Assembly (NCBI RefSeq): GCF_907165205.1
Contig: NC_058191.1
Location: 43,866,943-43,930,942, forward strand
Reading direction: 5' to 3'
Length of the DNA stretch: 64,000 nt
From: Coccinella septempunctata
Lineage: Eukaryota > Arthropoda > Insecta > Coleoptera > Coccinellidae
The position numbers were made by a program, and so were the translations under genes. The notes beneath the pieces were generated by a model, which searched no databases, was not told where the DNA came from, and worked only from the letters and a program-made list of their open reading frames with translations. Shown here piece after piece: positions 12,301 to 27,300 of the stretch (positions are counted from its first letter, which is position 1; each line of letters starts with the position of its first letter).

Positions 12301-15300
12301 CCTACGAGAAACGGGCGCTGCTGTTTCAATTATGACAAGTCTGCAGGCTGAAGGACCGGTTGTTTTTGTTTCCTAGACTAATGCTCGCTGTTGCTTCCAT
12401 CTCTTGAACTCTGCATTTCACAGTCAGTGAAGATGATGATCTCACTGGAGTAATCAATTAAAAATACAACCCTCTAAAGGTTTGAAGAATTAAACTTTTA
12501 TAGATTGAGCAAGTTTTTTGGAAAGCAGGAAGCTTGAAGGCTGAAGTTCAAAAAAATTTCACTTCTACATATCTGTTAATGTGAGTAGATATACCAGATA
12601 CCTAGTTCATTTTCAATCAAGATGTGTTCGTTAGCATTTAAAGCTGAAAGAGTGTCGATGAAACCTCATTACTAAGTTTCTTGCTCCATCGGCTATCACT
12701 CATTTTGTTGTGATTAACCAAAATGATTGGACTGCACTTATCTACCTGAAAATATCTTTCATTCCATGTTCGACGACAAAATTCCCCTGTATTTTGTGAG
12801 AAACTATAATATAATTAAACAGGAAGTGCCAGTCATTTACTTCTGTAAACAACAGCCTTTCTCAATTGAAAACAATATAATTCCATCAATTCATAATGGC
12901 ATCCAACATGCCGCCAATTAATTTTTAATACCATCACATATGGGGATCCAATTTGAACGTCGAACCCCTGGTTGGTCATTCCCCAAGGAATTCTAAAGGC
13001 CAAATTAAATTGGGTATCCATTCTGATTTGGAAATGTGCTGAATTGGTTGTTTACGTGAAAAAAATGTTAGTTGTGTCTCAATTAAATTATATTCTTCAG
13101 TGAATATTTTCAATTATTTGCTATTTTTGATTGATATCAATCGTTAAATCGATAAATATTTTTCAATTTGTTTCCCAATCGAATAGTTCAGGTTATGTTT
13201 GAGGTAAAATTAACTTCGATGACTTTTGACGCTCCTCTTTTCACGAATGAGATCACTAATTATCTCAGATTTTCACGTGTAGTGCACTTATAGAAGAAAT
13301 TATTGATTAAGTGGAAAAAAAATCAAAACTTCAAAACAGAAACTGCACTTTTTCTGGTTTTTCCAGAACGTGTTGCATTCGAGACAACTCTTATATTTCA
13401 AGTATTCTAAGAATATACCTAACTGGGATTCGTTTGCATTCGATTCTGAGATATATTGAAGGAAATATACCTTTGTGAGAATTATCGACAAATGGCACAC
13501 AATATAGACTATTCTCTTCCTTTTCAGACTTGGCACCGCCGGCATTCAACAGACTCAGCTGTCGCAGCAAATTGGTACCGGGACGAGTTCCGTAAGTGGT
13601 ACCGGGACTCTACAGAGTTCTCATCAGCAGGCTCCTCTGGTTATGCCAGTCTTTCCTCTGAGGCCCGCTCCAACTTCAGCATCGACTCATTATTCACCAT
13701 ATTCCCCGTCCAGATTCAATATCGACAAACGTTGTCAACACAGATGCACCTGGAAATGCCTCAGTATCGGCCTTATATTATTGGCAGTAGTTTTAACTGC
13801 AATGCTAGCTTATTTTGCAGGTAGGTACCTTGTCTTGTATGTATATGTATGTACATGTTGGAACGAATTCGTTCCAGTAGATATCATTTATGTGTTCTAT
13901 CAATCTTAATGTGAACTATTCGATTATTTATCATGTAGGCAGACAAATCGGGGTGAACTTCATGATAATATCTGGTACACCACTCTCAAAATACTTTTAA
14001 GTGAATTAAGCCATAAAATGGACCAAACGAATCAAATCCCACATTTTTCGGGAAAGAATTCGATACAGTGCAAGATCAATTCGGTTGTTAAGCAAACTTC
14101 TCGATTTAGTTATAAATTATCCTGTTTATGAGGAGAAAATTCTAGGGAAACGTCGAAGGAGCTACTGGGAAATCTCTGACATTCTCGGTCTGTACGGAAA
14201 CGTAGCAAATGCTAAACAAGTTCACTAAATAAGTTTTAATCGAGTTCTGCGAGTTCGACAGGCTGAACGGCTCATCTGAATCGGAAGTTTTCCGTTTAAG
14301 CCAGGTTCCGACATATAAATTTTTTGCTAAAGCACTCGAACCCCAACCTGAATATTTTATCGTGTCCGAGGAAAGGCAGAAATCCTCCGAATTAGTGCAA
14401 TTTTCCAGGAGAAACTTCGCGATTTGCTGAATACTTAATACGTAATTTTCGATTTCGGCCAAAAATAGAAATAAACAGCGGCGTGTTTCCGCATCGGGCT
14501 AAACTCGATCAGACTAGGATGTGAATTCTTGATGAATGAAACGAGCCACTCAGCTGTACCGCTGCTTCCTTTCCTCTTTTTTCTCTAGTCGACGTAAATA
14601 AACCCGAACAGATGGCGAACTGTGTGGAATTGAGAAAACTCTAAATTTACCGTGTTTGCGGCTACGCCTCAGAACTGATGATCGCCTATTTTCATTACTA
14701 TTTTCAACCGAGAAGTTGGCAAATTGAACACAAACTTCTATTCAAATTCACTGTGAGGTTTTACTCGAAATAACTCCGATTTATACAAATTCTTTAGCTA
14801 TCTCAACACTTTGTATCTGATTCTAGGCTAATTGTCAAAGAAACCTTTTTCTCCGAGTGGGAAAAATTCAACATCATATTATTGATGAAAGCTCTGACGG
14901 TCGGTTGAAATTTGAATGTTGAAAATTTTCAAACTTTGTAGCTATCTCATCTGACGTTACGCTAACAAGTTTATTATTATTGAGGTGAACTCTATGAAAA
15001 GAGAGGTGATGATAATTTGCCCGCATGTTTATATGTAGGCGAATTTTCCGGCGTATCATAGTATAACGTATATTCTTGCTATCATCAATCACCCTTTACA
15101 GAAATTGGATAATAGCCGTATCGTTCTGCGACCCAAAAAGAGTCTCAGTAATGGCGCACGATATTTTTCGCCGTCCGCCGTCTTTCGTCTGCATTTCAAA
15201 AACGTGAGGCCATACATAAAGTCCGGAACCCTGTGACATAGCACGCCATACTAATAAGGAAACATCCCGTCGTTTAGGGCGACCCGTTGCGAAAACGGGA

Positions 15301-18300
15301 AACACGTCATGTAAAATGTATTTTCCCGTACATTACAATATATATCTGGATTCATTATACATGCGCTCGTCGGCATATATTTATTATAAAAGTCCAAATG
15401 TTCCACTTTCGCATTTAAATGAAAACCGTTTGCACTGTTTTAGTATTCATCTGGCGATATTTTCTGCAGCCGATGTCCCTTTCTTTCGGGAATGATGATA
15501 TCACGCACTCAAGCCTGAATTTTGAATTCTCAACATGCGAAATGCTCTTCGCCTGTATACAACACAACCTCCAATATATGTCTTGTGGATTTTCGGATGT
15601 GGGAGATGTTTACTTATCTTTTGATCATAAGGGCTTATAGCTTAAGTCGTAGTTTTTTATTTTTCTTCAATATGAGAAACTCGCTTCTAATCCCTCAAAA
15701 TTGAAATTTTCTTTTTGTTTCAGCCGTAAATTCGATGAAGCCAAACATGGATTCGTCGAATTGCATTCTAGTCCAAGATGTCAAGGACGTAACGCACGAT
15801 CACATGACCCAAGGATCGGTTTCCACTCAGATGCCAACAGAGGGTAAGTTGATACATAATATACTAATATGTACCTATTATTTCGAGAAGAAATTTCAAA
15901 TTTTGCTTGGTTTTCTCAAAATGAAAAATCACCATAAATTTCCAAAGCGATGGACACGCCGAACGATAAAACGTGTTCCTATTCCAAACATTTTCAACAC
16001 CTAAGAAATATTTCAGTGCTAAGAATTAGTTCCCCACATAAAAATAACGATTACCGAGTAAATATTTCAATCAATTCAGTGATGTACCTATTTGTGTTTC
16101 CGTGAAATAACTCAGAATATAACGTTCAACTAAAAATAAATATCCCGCCCATTTAAAAAAGACGAACGATAAATTACAGCTGCTAACATGGAAGATTTTA
16201 ATAGCGGAAACATTTATGAAGCATTTTACCTGTACGGCGAATTTTAAAGCCATGGTGGCAATAAAATTAGTCAGTCAATACTATTTCACGTCTTTGAACA
16301 TCTTAACCGAAGAAAGTTCGGAAGATATGAGTATATTAAATAATCGGTTTTTGTTTCAATATAGGTAATGTGAGAAAATGATATGAAAGCGATGTAGCAA
16401 TATTGAATTGAAATGCATAATTTTACTAAAAATATTCTTCGGTTATTATATTGAAAATCGTGTATCTACATATTATTATTCTCTTTAAATTTCATAATGA
16501 TAACCATTTTTGTAATTGGCCTTTCATATAGTAGAACCCTCTTTCCTCGCCCTCATTGTTTTCCCAGAGATCTTCCAGACAGGATTCAATTTAGAAATGG
16601 ATCAAATAAAGACTAAGGATAATCTCCTGACTGAAGAGTGTATATTTGCTTGCATTCAATTCTTCCGGACCAGCTCTCACACAAAAAATAATTACATTAA
16701 CTTTTTCAATTCCGACCCCAATGAATCGAGATTGATTTTTCTGTCGACGAAAATTAATCCTATTTCATTCGCATAATCTTGGCATTTGAAGGACACCGCA
16801 AATAACGTTGATGGTTAATGTAAATGAGACGTATAGGACAGGATCTGCAAAAATTTGAAGAGTTTTAATTACCCATAAAACATGTGAATTTCATCGGTAA
16901 TGGTTCTTTCTCAGTTTTAACACTACAGTATTGTAGGCGCACAAAAAAAAACTTAGAGTTCTTAGAGAAATCTAAAACTGCTTTTTCAATTGCTATTCTC
17001 ATCATAATGATTTATTATCAATTTTTTTTCGTAAAATATGTATAGACGCCAATGAATTCTTCTGAGCTATTGTCTATGAACAAATGAAAGAAGAAAGACA
17101 ATCATCTTTGAAAATGGTGAGATTGAAAGAACGATAATAAAAAATGAACTATCACTTTGGAAAGCTATTCCTATAGAATAATTCCTATTTAGAATTCTGT
17201 CACCACATTCTTCCGAATAAGTATTCCTCGGGAACAAGATCATATATCGCATCCTTCTCTAATCCACTCTATGTTAATACGACCACATTACTGACAAATC
17301 AAGCTTACATCTACTGCCAAATCTCATCCTGTCATTATCACAGCATCATATATTCACTCCCAAGATAAACTCACGCTGATTCCTTTTCGCGCCGACTCTG
17401 GTCCGCTGAAACAGCAGCCGAGAAGTTGAAAATACTCCTTATCGCCCCCAGATAGAGGGTCTGTGTGGATTGTCCCGTTTAATTAAAAGTTAAATGAATT
17501 TAGTGATGTGCAATTAAAATATTTGACGCTGATAATTCATTGGGTAGACTGGTTCTCCAACCAAACAATGGTTTTATTAGTCTTTTCGATATACTTCGTG
17601 TGATTAGTTTCACATAAATATTTCTGGAGAATAGCTAAGAAATCTAAGATGTTGAGAATCACAATCGTTTTTTCGAAGCAACAAATTCAATCAAGCAGAG
17701 AAGAATTTTTTTCTCACATGAATATGTTCCTGCCACAAGCTCAAACTCGGCGTGGAAGCATTGATCAAGATTTTCGCCAGATACCTAATTATTTTCAGTC
17801 ATGATTGATCTGATTTGAATGATAACTATGAATTTGCGAAAGTAAAGTGCAGTGACAAATGAAGCGGAATTAAAATATTCGGATACGTGACTGATCTTAT
17901 ACAGAGTTCAATCGGATGGACAGAAACATGTGAAATAGGCACCCAAAAAAAGGTATCAATTCGAAAAGCAACCATAAATCTGTACCTAATTTTGATTTGG
18001 ATCGCATAATAAAAATTTATAACCTTATAATTTTCCCTCTACCAAAAAAAAAAAAAAATAACGCAATCTCTTTTTTCCAGAATCACTACCAACGAGCACA
18101 GCAGAACATTTCAGTGCCTCCACGCAATATAATTCGCTGCAACCACCTCAACAGCGCAACAGTCAGCCACAGACTCAATGGCCGCCGCTTCCAATTCTAG
18201 AGGAAAGAGAGCTGGACACCCTCCACATGGCCACGATACCGCCCTACCAATTCTGGAACTCAGAATTCCGAAATAAACAACCAGCTTTCATCAGGTTCAA

Positions 18301-21300
18301 CTTTACACTGCCCTGGGGTGCCAATTTCGCTGTTTACGGGAGGAGAAATGTAGCCCCGAGCGTGACGCAATACGATTTCGTTAAATTTATCAAGGGCGGA
18401 AGAATCGATCATCGTTTACGTAAAAGAGACGCGACTACGGACGATACAACAAGTTTCAAAGCGCCCTACGAGAGTCGGAAAAGTCGAAAAACTGATGTTT
18501 TGGATAGCATTTCTAGTTCGTACGAAGGGACTAGAAAGATATTGGCCGACTCGGAACCCCCAAAGGGTCCTTTCTACGTTCCTCATAGTATCAAGTGGAG
18601 CTTCGACGACAATGGATCGACTGATCTTCCCCATCCCACAATCGATTTAGGTGTAGACATCGATGAGCATGTGATATCTAAACGGGAAACTGAACATTCG
18701 GACACTAATATGGTCAACATTAGTTTATTACAATACTTAGATACTGGACGGTGGTTTTTATCGGTTTATAACGATGAATTACAAGCGCACACAGTGTCGA
18801 TGGTCATTTCGGAGGCCGAAGGTGTTAGTACTACTTGCCCTAACGATTGCTCTGGTCGAGGATCATGCTACCTTGGAAAATGTGACTGCATCGATGGTTT
18901 CCAAGGCATTGACTGTTCCAAGAGTAAGTAGACAGATGAATCCTCTAAAGCATAAATCTCACTTTTTATGAAGAACCATTATTGAAATTATTGAGAAAAG
19001 TATGTAAAGAAATAAACTTTGCGCTTCTTTGAAATTAGGTAAACTTTTCCAATTCGGAATATTGATCTGTTCGTAATTTCAAAAGAATGAGGGCAGACTT
19101 CTAATTTGACCGATATTCACGTACTTTCATTTTCTATCGAAATGAACGAATGAACAAAACTCAGAAAGGTACCTTCGAACTTGTAATACTTATAATAGGT
19201 ATTTAAACATTGAATTGATACCTTGTCGCATTAAAATAAAAAGTACGCAATGTATAATAAGATTTCTACTTGCTTTATTTTCTCTGATAACTGCACAAAT
19301 GCCAATAACGAAATAATTCCATGAACGCAGAAACATTGTGTAAAAATTCGCCTTGAGCTTGTTATTTTCATGGGTAGGTAAATAAAATATGTTCTCCAAG
19401 TCTTTCAAGAATTCCTTTAGGAAGAGACTGCGAGAAAGCAGCGCTATATCTAGCTTACATAAAACACGTATTCGGACTTATTCAGACGTCCCAGGAGAAA
19501 TTTGGCAAAGGTACCCCATCATATTAAATTTGATCTTGTTGGCGATCTTCTCACTATTTCCATTCCATATCTGGCTCAGGAGAGATATACAAACAAACAG
19601 AAAGCAAGACGGTCCCCTTTATATCAACCTGCCGCAGCTATCCTTAGATACGGGCCAGTGCACCTTGCGGAGGATAATACACTTTCATATTATATTATTC
19701 GACCGGGTTGAATAGGAGATCTTCTGTACTGTAGTGCTATTACAATGGTTTCTAATTAATCCAACATGAACGAAACATAATTCAAATCTAATTGTTAATC
19801 ATGTTACATAAATTGTGTTTTCCATTCTTTCACCCGATCAATGAATATTCAAGGTCCTTATTCAAATGGGTACCCCGAAAGTAGGTATGTGGTCTTCGCA
19901 ATAAGAGTTTGAATACCAAAAAAAAAAAAAACTGATAATAATGATAAAATTGATGGATAGTTTAAACTTGTTTCCTTCGAATACAAACCATTAGCAGAAT
20001 ACGGTCTTCAAAAGATATTATATTCCTGATGTCGGGAGCAATTACACCCCCAGAGTGCGTTCGATAGCTGGAAAGCGGCAAGTTATTAATGGGGAAGTCT
20101 GTTTGTAGTCCGTAGGCTGGAGCAAGACTTTCTTAATGGAATTGGGAACAGAACGACGCGGGTCGGAAAGCGGAACAGGGAGAGATAAGGTAAATATCCG
20201 GGCCCTTCTCTGGGACACTCTACCGGAGTAATCGCATACCACCAGGTGAGACGGACCACAAAGCGAGCCACGACGCCTTGAACCTGAGGCAGTTTATCTA
20301 GTCCAGGGGGTCACAATAGTATATTCGCTGATTAGAAGAGATTGAAAGCCGCGAGAAGATGGGTTGCTACTCTTATTCTTCACTTTGATAAATTTCATGC
20401 CGAAAAATTACTAAAACGATAATCACTAAAATTATATAATATTATGCACATATGTAGGGCATACATAACCATTATGTGTTAATGGATAGAATGGGTGAAA
20501 TCCAATCATAATTAGTAGACAATGCAGTGGAATTTTATTGTGGTTGTTTACAGATATCATAATATAACGAATTCAACATTTCAATTTCGAATTATTCGAT
20601 TATTAAATATCGCATAAAATGTAGAACTGCACTAGAGAACTGTGCTAGAGGAGTCACAAAGAAATTGGTAGCTGATTATTTAGAGATATATTATCTTCAT
20701 TATTTTTTTCCTTCCCCAATTCCAGGTATATGTCCAGTTTTGTGTTCTGGCCACGGTCAATACGGTGGAGGTCTCTGTCACTGTGAACAAGGCTGGAAAG
20801 GACCAGAATGCGACATTCCAGAGACAGACTGCAGGATTGCCGATTGTACGGGACACGGTCAATGCGTAAAAGGATCTTGTCATTGCAGACCTGGATGGAA
20901 AGGAGAAGCTTGCGATGAACCAGACTGCGAAGATCCCACATGCTCAGAACATGGCGCTTGTGTTCATGGACAGTGCTATTGCAAAGCTGGCTGGAAAGGC
21001 CCTCGGTGTGACGTCATAGATGAACAAGTGCACAAATGTTTGCCTACTTGCTCAGAACATGGCGTGTACGACTTGGAGAGTGCCAAATGTATATGCAACC
21101 GCCATTGGACAGGACCAGATTGTTCTCAAGGTGAGTGATCAAATGGATGTCCAGAAATTGGAGTTAAAATATGTATTTTCATGATATAGCACTTTGCAAT
21201 CTGGATTGCGGGCCTCACGGCAGGTGCGATTCAGGAAAGTGTCGATGTGAGGCTGGTTGGACAGGAACAAGATGCGATCAGTTGCCATGCGATCCGAGAT

Positions 21301-24300
21301 GTCAAGAACATGGTGGATGCAGGAATGGTACTTGCGTTTGCTCCCAAGGATGGAATGGACGACACTGCACACTTCGTGAGTTTATTCGATTTTTTGCAAC
21401 TTCGTAGTTGCTGCATTATTCTTTTTTATTTCTATTATTGTTCAGTAATTCCAATCTATTCGGTGTTCCAAAATATAGGTACCTACTATATTTTCATCTC
21501 TTTAAACAAATTTTCTGTCGAAAAACCTTTATACCTCGATTATGTAGAGGAAAAGCCTTAAGCTGATCTGTCTTTGGTGTCATCAAGCAAATGGAGTCGT
21601 GATGAAATTACTCAATTATCCGACATTGCCACTCCAGCCCCTGTACCAACTAATACAAAAATGTTGCAGCGGGTTGTGAAAACGGATGTTCCGGCCACGG
21701 TCAGTGCACTCTGGAGGACGGAATGTACAAATGCGTCTGCATACAGGGTTGGGCCGGCTCAGATTGCAGCATCGCCTTGGAGATGAGCTGCAATGATGAT
21801 ATTGACAATGATCATGGTAAGTTTCAGGAACCAATTAGAAAATTCATACTCGAGTGATCTTCATGCAAGGACATAAGTCAAATACAATAGACGATTGTAT
21901 GCGGATAGATCATTCCAAAATTATAATATTTTCAAAAAATATGAAATATTGGATATTTTTGCTCCAGATGGCATGACGGACTGTTCGGATAGCGAGTGTT
22001 GCTCACACGAAAGCTGTGCTGACCACATCATGTGTCTATCCAACAACGATCCAGTGGAAGTTCTACTCAGGAAACAACCACCCTCAGTCACAGCTTCTTT
22101 TTACCAAAGAGTAAAATTCCTCATTGAAGAAAATTCTGTTCAGTCGTACGCTCACATGGACGAGTACACAGAAAGGTATGTGGACTTTACCGTTTGCTTC
22201 ATTTTATCGATAGTGGTTGGATTACGATGATGTACAATCGAAATGTGTAATTCTTCAATTAAGAATTGTCCATCGATATATATTTTTGCCCCCAAGGGAT
22301 CGCTCCACTTCGGTTTTTGCGGATGGTATCAAGTATCCACAGCTTACCTGGCTTAATCAACTAAAAGCAAACATCCAATATTTGATTTTCGCTCGGAGCC
22401 AACCGAAATAAATTGCTTCGGAAAAAATCCTATTTCTCTGTTTATGTTTAAGTAATACTATTTCAGAAAGAAAGCTCATGTATCTGATATTTTCTTCATT
22501 AAATCCTAATCTCTCCATTTTACCATAATATTTTCCAATTCAATAGTTTCTTTGCCTTTCGAGTAAACGTTAGAAATGAAAATTATTGAATTAAAGTGTG
22601 ATATGTATTATACCGAACGTGATTTTTTGTCTATTTTTTCTTCTCTCATACCAGGCACGAATTTTTCAAGGAGATCTTTTTCAAAAACCAAAAAGTGATA
22701 ATTTTGAATAAAATATTAGCTCCGTACTGAAGTTATAATTCAATATTTGGAAAAATGTCGCATTCCCGATTGTACAACGTCTGAATTATTATTAGTGCTT
22801 CTTCGAGTAGACGAAAGTCTCGATATCACGCAGAAAAAAGCGACCACACAGGATCAGCGTCTGCACGTGATCAAGGATGGCCCCGATCGCTGGTTGCTTT
22901 GCTCGGGCACCGCACATCCCCCATATGGGGGCCCCTTACAACCCCATAAATTACCCCACAACCCTATCCCCCGGGTAGACTTGGTGACCTCCAGGTTCAG
23001 TACCCGGATTGTGTCTTGTCTTGTATCTGAACCCAAAGATCCCCTCTGTGTGCGTCAACCCGCCTCCAAGCCTGAGTCTGTCGATCTTAAAATGGATCCA
23101 TCTAAACTGAGAGATCTATCTATCGACGAGAAAAACCAATTATGTTTTTGGATTTATTATTAAAATGATTCACCATTAACGAATGATATTGTTTTGAACG
23201 AGCTCCTATAATCTACCTTTAGCTCATTAGGTATGTATTTTCAAGATGGTGGTGGACACAAGTTGAGCAACAATGTTGTTTCCTTATAAAAGATGCTATC
23301 CACTAAACCAATCAATGAATAATCTTTCGAATTTCTGGATAGGATCTTCCTTCATGGTATTTTTCAGATTTTACCCGATTCGACTTAGTAATAAGCTATA
23401 GCATTTTGTATTGTTTCATACGTTTTTTTTTTTTTATTTTGCTAGTAGATACCGCTAACTTGTGTCTGTCATTGTCTGTAGCTAAAATCTGTTTTTGATT
23501 GTGTGTATTCTGTTAAACTGTGCCGTCGAACCAAGTGTGTAAGTGATAGAGTGGATGAGAACCGGATGAATGACATAAAGATCGCTGAATTCATAGAATG
23601 TGAAAATTCTATGAGTCTGCGAATTGACATGCGCGCGGATCAGTCTCTTATGACAGATGGGTGACGCGCGCATGCTCAGTATTGAGTGATTAGTAATTGT
23701 CCTGTCTTCTGTGTCCCCTATGTCGCTGCTGCTGCAACCAAACACTTGTAGCGAGTTCTGGAATTCCTTTACACCGCGGTAAGTGGCAGCATCCTCCCTT
23801 CTTGTTCTTGTCTAACTGTACGTCTATCCGTGTGCTGCCTGTAAAGCCTGTTCCTATTTGAATGTTCCCGTCCTTTACATGTTTATCAGAAATGCTGTAT
23901 ATACTTTCTCGTTCATTAATTATTATTAATGTTCTCTGTTCATCTAGTCCTGCTTTGTTTCTCATTTACTTATCACGTGAGCTCTTCCATCAAAAACATA
24001 AGAATTACCTTCTATTCATCGCCTCATCCAAAGAAGATAACTAGTCTTTCAATAAAATGGGATATAATCATCTGAAATTAGACCGCTTTGATTGTTTTTC
24101 ATGGAATGAGCACATGCGCGACCAAATTTTATTAATTGGTTGCATTAAGATGCTCGAAATTATTTTGTTTCGCTATACATTCAAAACTCTTTTGTATTGG
24201 CTACCTGTCCTTGTTTTCATTCATCCACTCATCATTACTTTGGTCTAAACAAGTGGATACTGTATCGCCTGATACTAATACTGGTTGGTCGATCACAACT

Positions 24301-27300
24301 CCCAAATGTGTTTTCTCTATAGATTTCTTAACGTCTGATATTGAATAGCTAACAAAATTCAATGATAATCAGAATATTGTTTCTCAATCACAAATTGTGA
24401 ATTTCATTGAATTATTCGAAGCGAAAGATATTTGATATAACTACCATTTCAACTGGTAAGGTCTATTGACCAAAAACAAGCTTTGTGAGCTTAATTTCAT
24501 CCTCCAGTCACGAACTTTTGATGAAAGGAACTACGAAGGAGAACGAATACTTCATGAGGTTGTCTATTTTAGAGTCATGCAGGTTGAGCCACACACACAC
24601 ACACTACCACAGGGCAGTCGCAGAAAATATGCTGAGTAATCACTTGACCTCCTATGAAATATCTCGAGTGAATTTCAGAAAATTCAAATACCGTATTTAA
24701 GTACATTTATTCACGGTCCGGGAATAGTCCTGAAAGATACAAGTTCTGTCCATCGGTTACGTCGCCAGGAATTCGGCAACTTTTCAATGCTTGATGTTTA
24801 TCTAACGATAAATATCGTTACATAAGAGTTTTTATTGAAAAAAAACAGTTCGTTCCTTTGCTTTCTTTCTTTTTAGCTACACGGAGTTTCTGGAACTAAC
24901 AAAACTAATGTAAACTCGCCCTGTAGTAAGAGGTTGTGGGTAACGAATGATAAATGCACAGGTAATTGTGTTATATTTAGGAAAGAAAAAGGAGATCTCA
25001 CATTTGAGAATTGTTGACATCACATTGCATTCGACTAGTCCCAGGACATTACGTATCAATTTTTTGTACTAATATCTTTTCGTGACATTAATGATAAATA
25101 ACACTGAAATTTAGTTCTCCTTAGAATTCTAGAATATTGATGGCTAAAAAATTATAGTATCTAATCTACATAGAAATTATTTGTCAAGAAGATATGACTT
25201 GATTCTTCTCATAACGTAGATTTCTATTTTTCATTTTATCAAACTGTGCTTTCCGAATTAGAAAGAAACCGTCTAGATTTATAGATGAATGTTTTTAAGG
25301 GATTCATTATTTTGAATTAATATGAATTGAAAGAGATTTATAGATATGAAGCGAATTTTTTGATCATGACTTTCCAGGACTAACCTAATGCAATGTTACC
25401 GACCACTGGATCGCTAAATACAAAGAAACAACATTGCACCCGTCTCCGCTCTCACAACTATGTTATGGCAGTTTTAAGACAACAAAACAACTTTACAACG
25501 TGCGTGAACAAATGACGGCTCGGCCGAACTTCCTTCCCTTGTCTACGTGTCATTGTCAGCCACCCCCAAATACCTTTGTTTACCAGTTTCCTCTACATCT
25601 CCTCTACGACCCACTCTCGAAATTTTCTACTTTTAAACATAAGAACAAGTGCCCTTTTTTTCTGCATTGTTGCATTTTGAACAGCTACTTTTTATTTTTA
25701 TTCTTGGCACATCAGCAGAAAATCATGGTGCTGAAGTTCAGGGCGCTGAGTCGTTTAAATAGCTCAGTTGAATCTTCATCATTGTTGACGATAAACTAAA
25801 TTTTTGCTTAAGTATTTTCCTTATCGATAAATTATTTTTCTCTTTCAGATTTATACTATGTGAATATTATGTGTCTTAGATTTATTGACTGTCTTAGAAC
25901 CTTCCAACATTCATTTTCAGTTTTTTGTAATTTGTGATCATCGCAATAAATTATGCGGTAAGTACAGTAGTGAATATATATTCTGGGAGAAATGTACAGT
26001 GTGTCGAAAATACATTAGAATGCTCTAGATGTAGAGAAATTTCCGAAAAAATATAATATTCATCAACTGTCACAATTTCTTTGCATTTTTTTTTGTCAAC
26101 AGCTACCTATCTTTTTTTTTATTCGAATGATCCAAAATGTTAGCATAATTATTGGTAAACTATAATACTATCTCGAAGAGCCCCTAGGACGCAACTCGAA
26201 ATATATTCACATTTTTCCGAACCGAAGAATACCTATATACTGACTGTAACATTTGATTTCCGGAAAAAAAAATAGCTTTGAAGTAGTTTAGGTACTATCC
26301 ATGGTAAAGGCTTCAATTGCCTTACAAAGAGATGAGTAGAAAATATTCATAAAAATTCGAAAAAAATTTCCACCTTGTTTTCCAAAGTACATATCTAGAA
26401 GATAAACTTTGATTACACATAATGATCCATTATTCACAATAATTGATCCCAAATATTTCAATGTTATATTTTTGTAAATCTTTAATGTTCATTTGCCAAT
26501 TTCGACGAGCTATTTCAACCACTGGCGCCCATTAACTTCGGTCAGTCCAGCAATATTTTCACAAATTGTGAACCGAATTATTTTACTTGTGGTCATAAAG
26601 TAGATAATGGGACTGCCTGCACTACATAATGGACATCTAAGCTGCAATAATGAAACTTAATTGAATTCAGAAAGTCCTGATGGCACTCGGAAGTTTATGT
26701 TTCATATAAATAGGACAAACTAAAGTTATAATCGTATTCCAGAGTTCAGGGAAATATGTCGACAAAAAATTTGCTAACAAAGGATTTGTAAAATTGAAAA
26801 TTCAGGATGAATTGAAATTTTATGCATTCGTTGTTTATACATTGAAATTGTAGACTATTTCGACAAATATTTATCCATAACCTTAATTTAACCTCGTGGC
26901 ATATACTTCTGTATATGTATGTATTTGGTTTTGAATCATATTATTAGCTTAATTTCCACAATATAATTCTCAAACAAAATTTTAATATCTACAATTATTA
27001 TTCACACAAATTCTATTGATTTTCAATAGAGATTTTACAGTTTCATTATTGCAATCCCAGACTCAGCTTTATATACAGCTTATTGATCAATCCGTCCGAA
27101 GGTGCATGTTCGTTAAACTATCGAATTGTGCATTGAAAGCAAATCGATAGGATGACGATTATTTTGTCCTTATATTTTTAATTTCAAGATGCTTTTTGAG
27201 GTGATTACCTTCATTTTATTCATCAAGCTACAAAGATGTTGCCTATGATTTGATGTTTTGATCTTATGGATTTCAACGATCCTTCAAAGTTTCGAACTTA

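Larger units (their letters stand above)
351..13527 (+). other. Teneurin intron 1 (13.2 kb), no supported gene
   Basis: No conserved protein is recognisable on either strand; the open frames here are short and unlike any family I know. It holds a GT-rich microsatellite just after the donor (about 374-399), a diverged duplicated block (2891-2984 and 3413-3509), a short CAG run at about 11934-11949, and scattered less AT-rich blocks (around 4850-5260, 8500-8660, 9020-9240, 10550-10720 and 12040-12360). Those blocks could be enhancers, but that is a guess from composition and from first-intron position. Confidence 0.6.

Noticed and set aside
13456..13824. 122-codon frame over teneurin exon 2
   Set aside because: It is out of phase with the teneurin frame and reads through the acceptor; the true frame gives the membrane segment and joins exons 1 and 3.
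14142..14462. 106-codon - strand frame in teneurin intron 2
   Set aside because: No recognisable protein features.
18416..18634. - strand frame inside teneurin exon 4
   Set aside because: Antisense shadow of a conserved coding exon.
22747..23163. 138-codon + strand frame in teneurin intron 8
   Set aside because: Not in the conserved teneurin alignment between exons 8 and 9, which join directly in phase; kept only as a GC-rich island.
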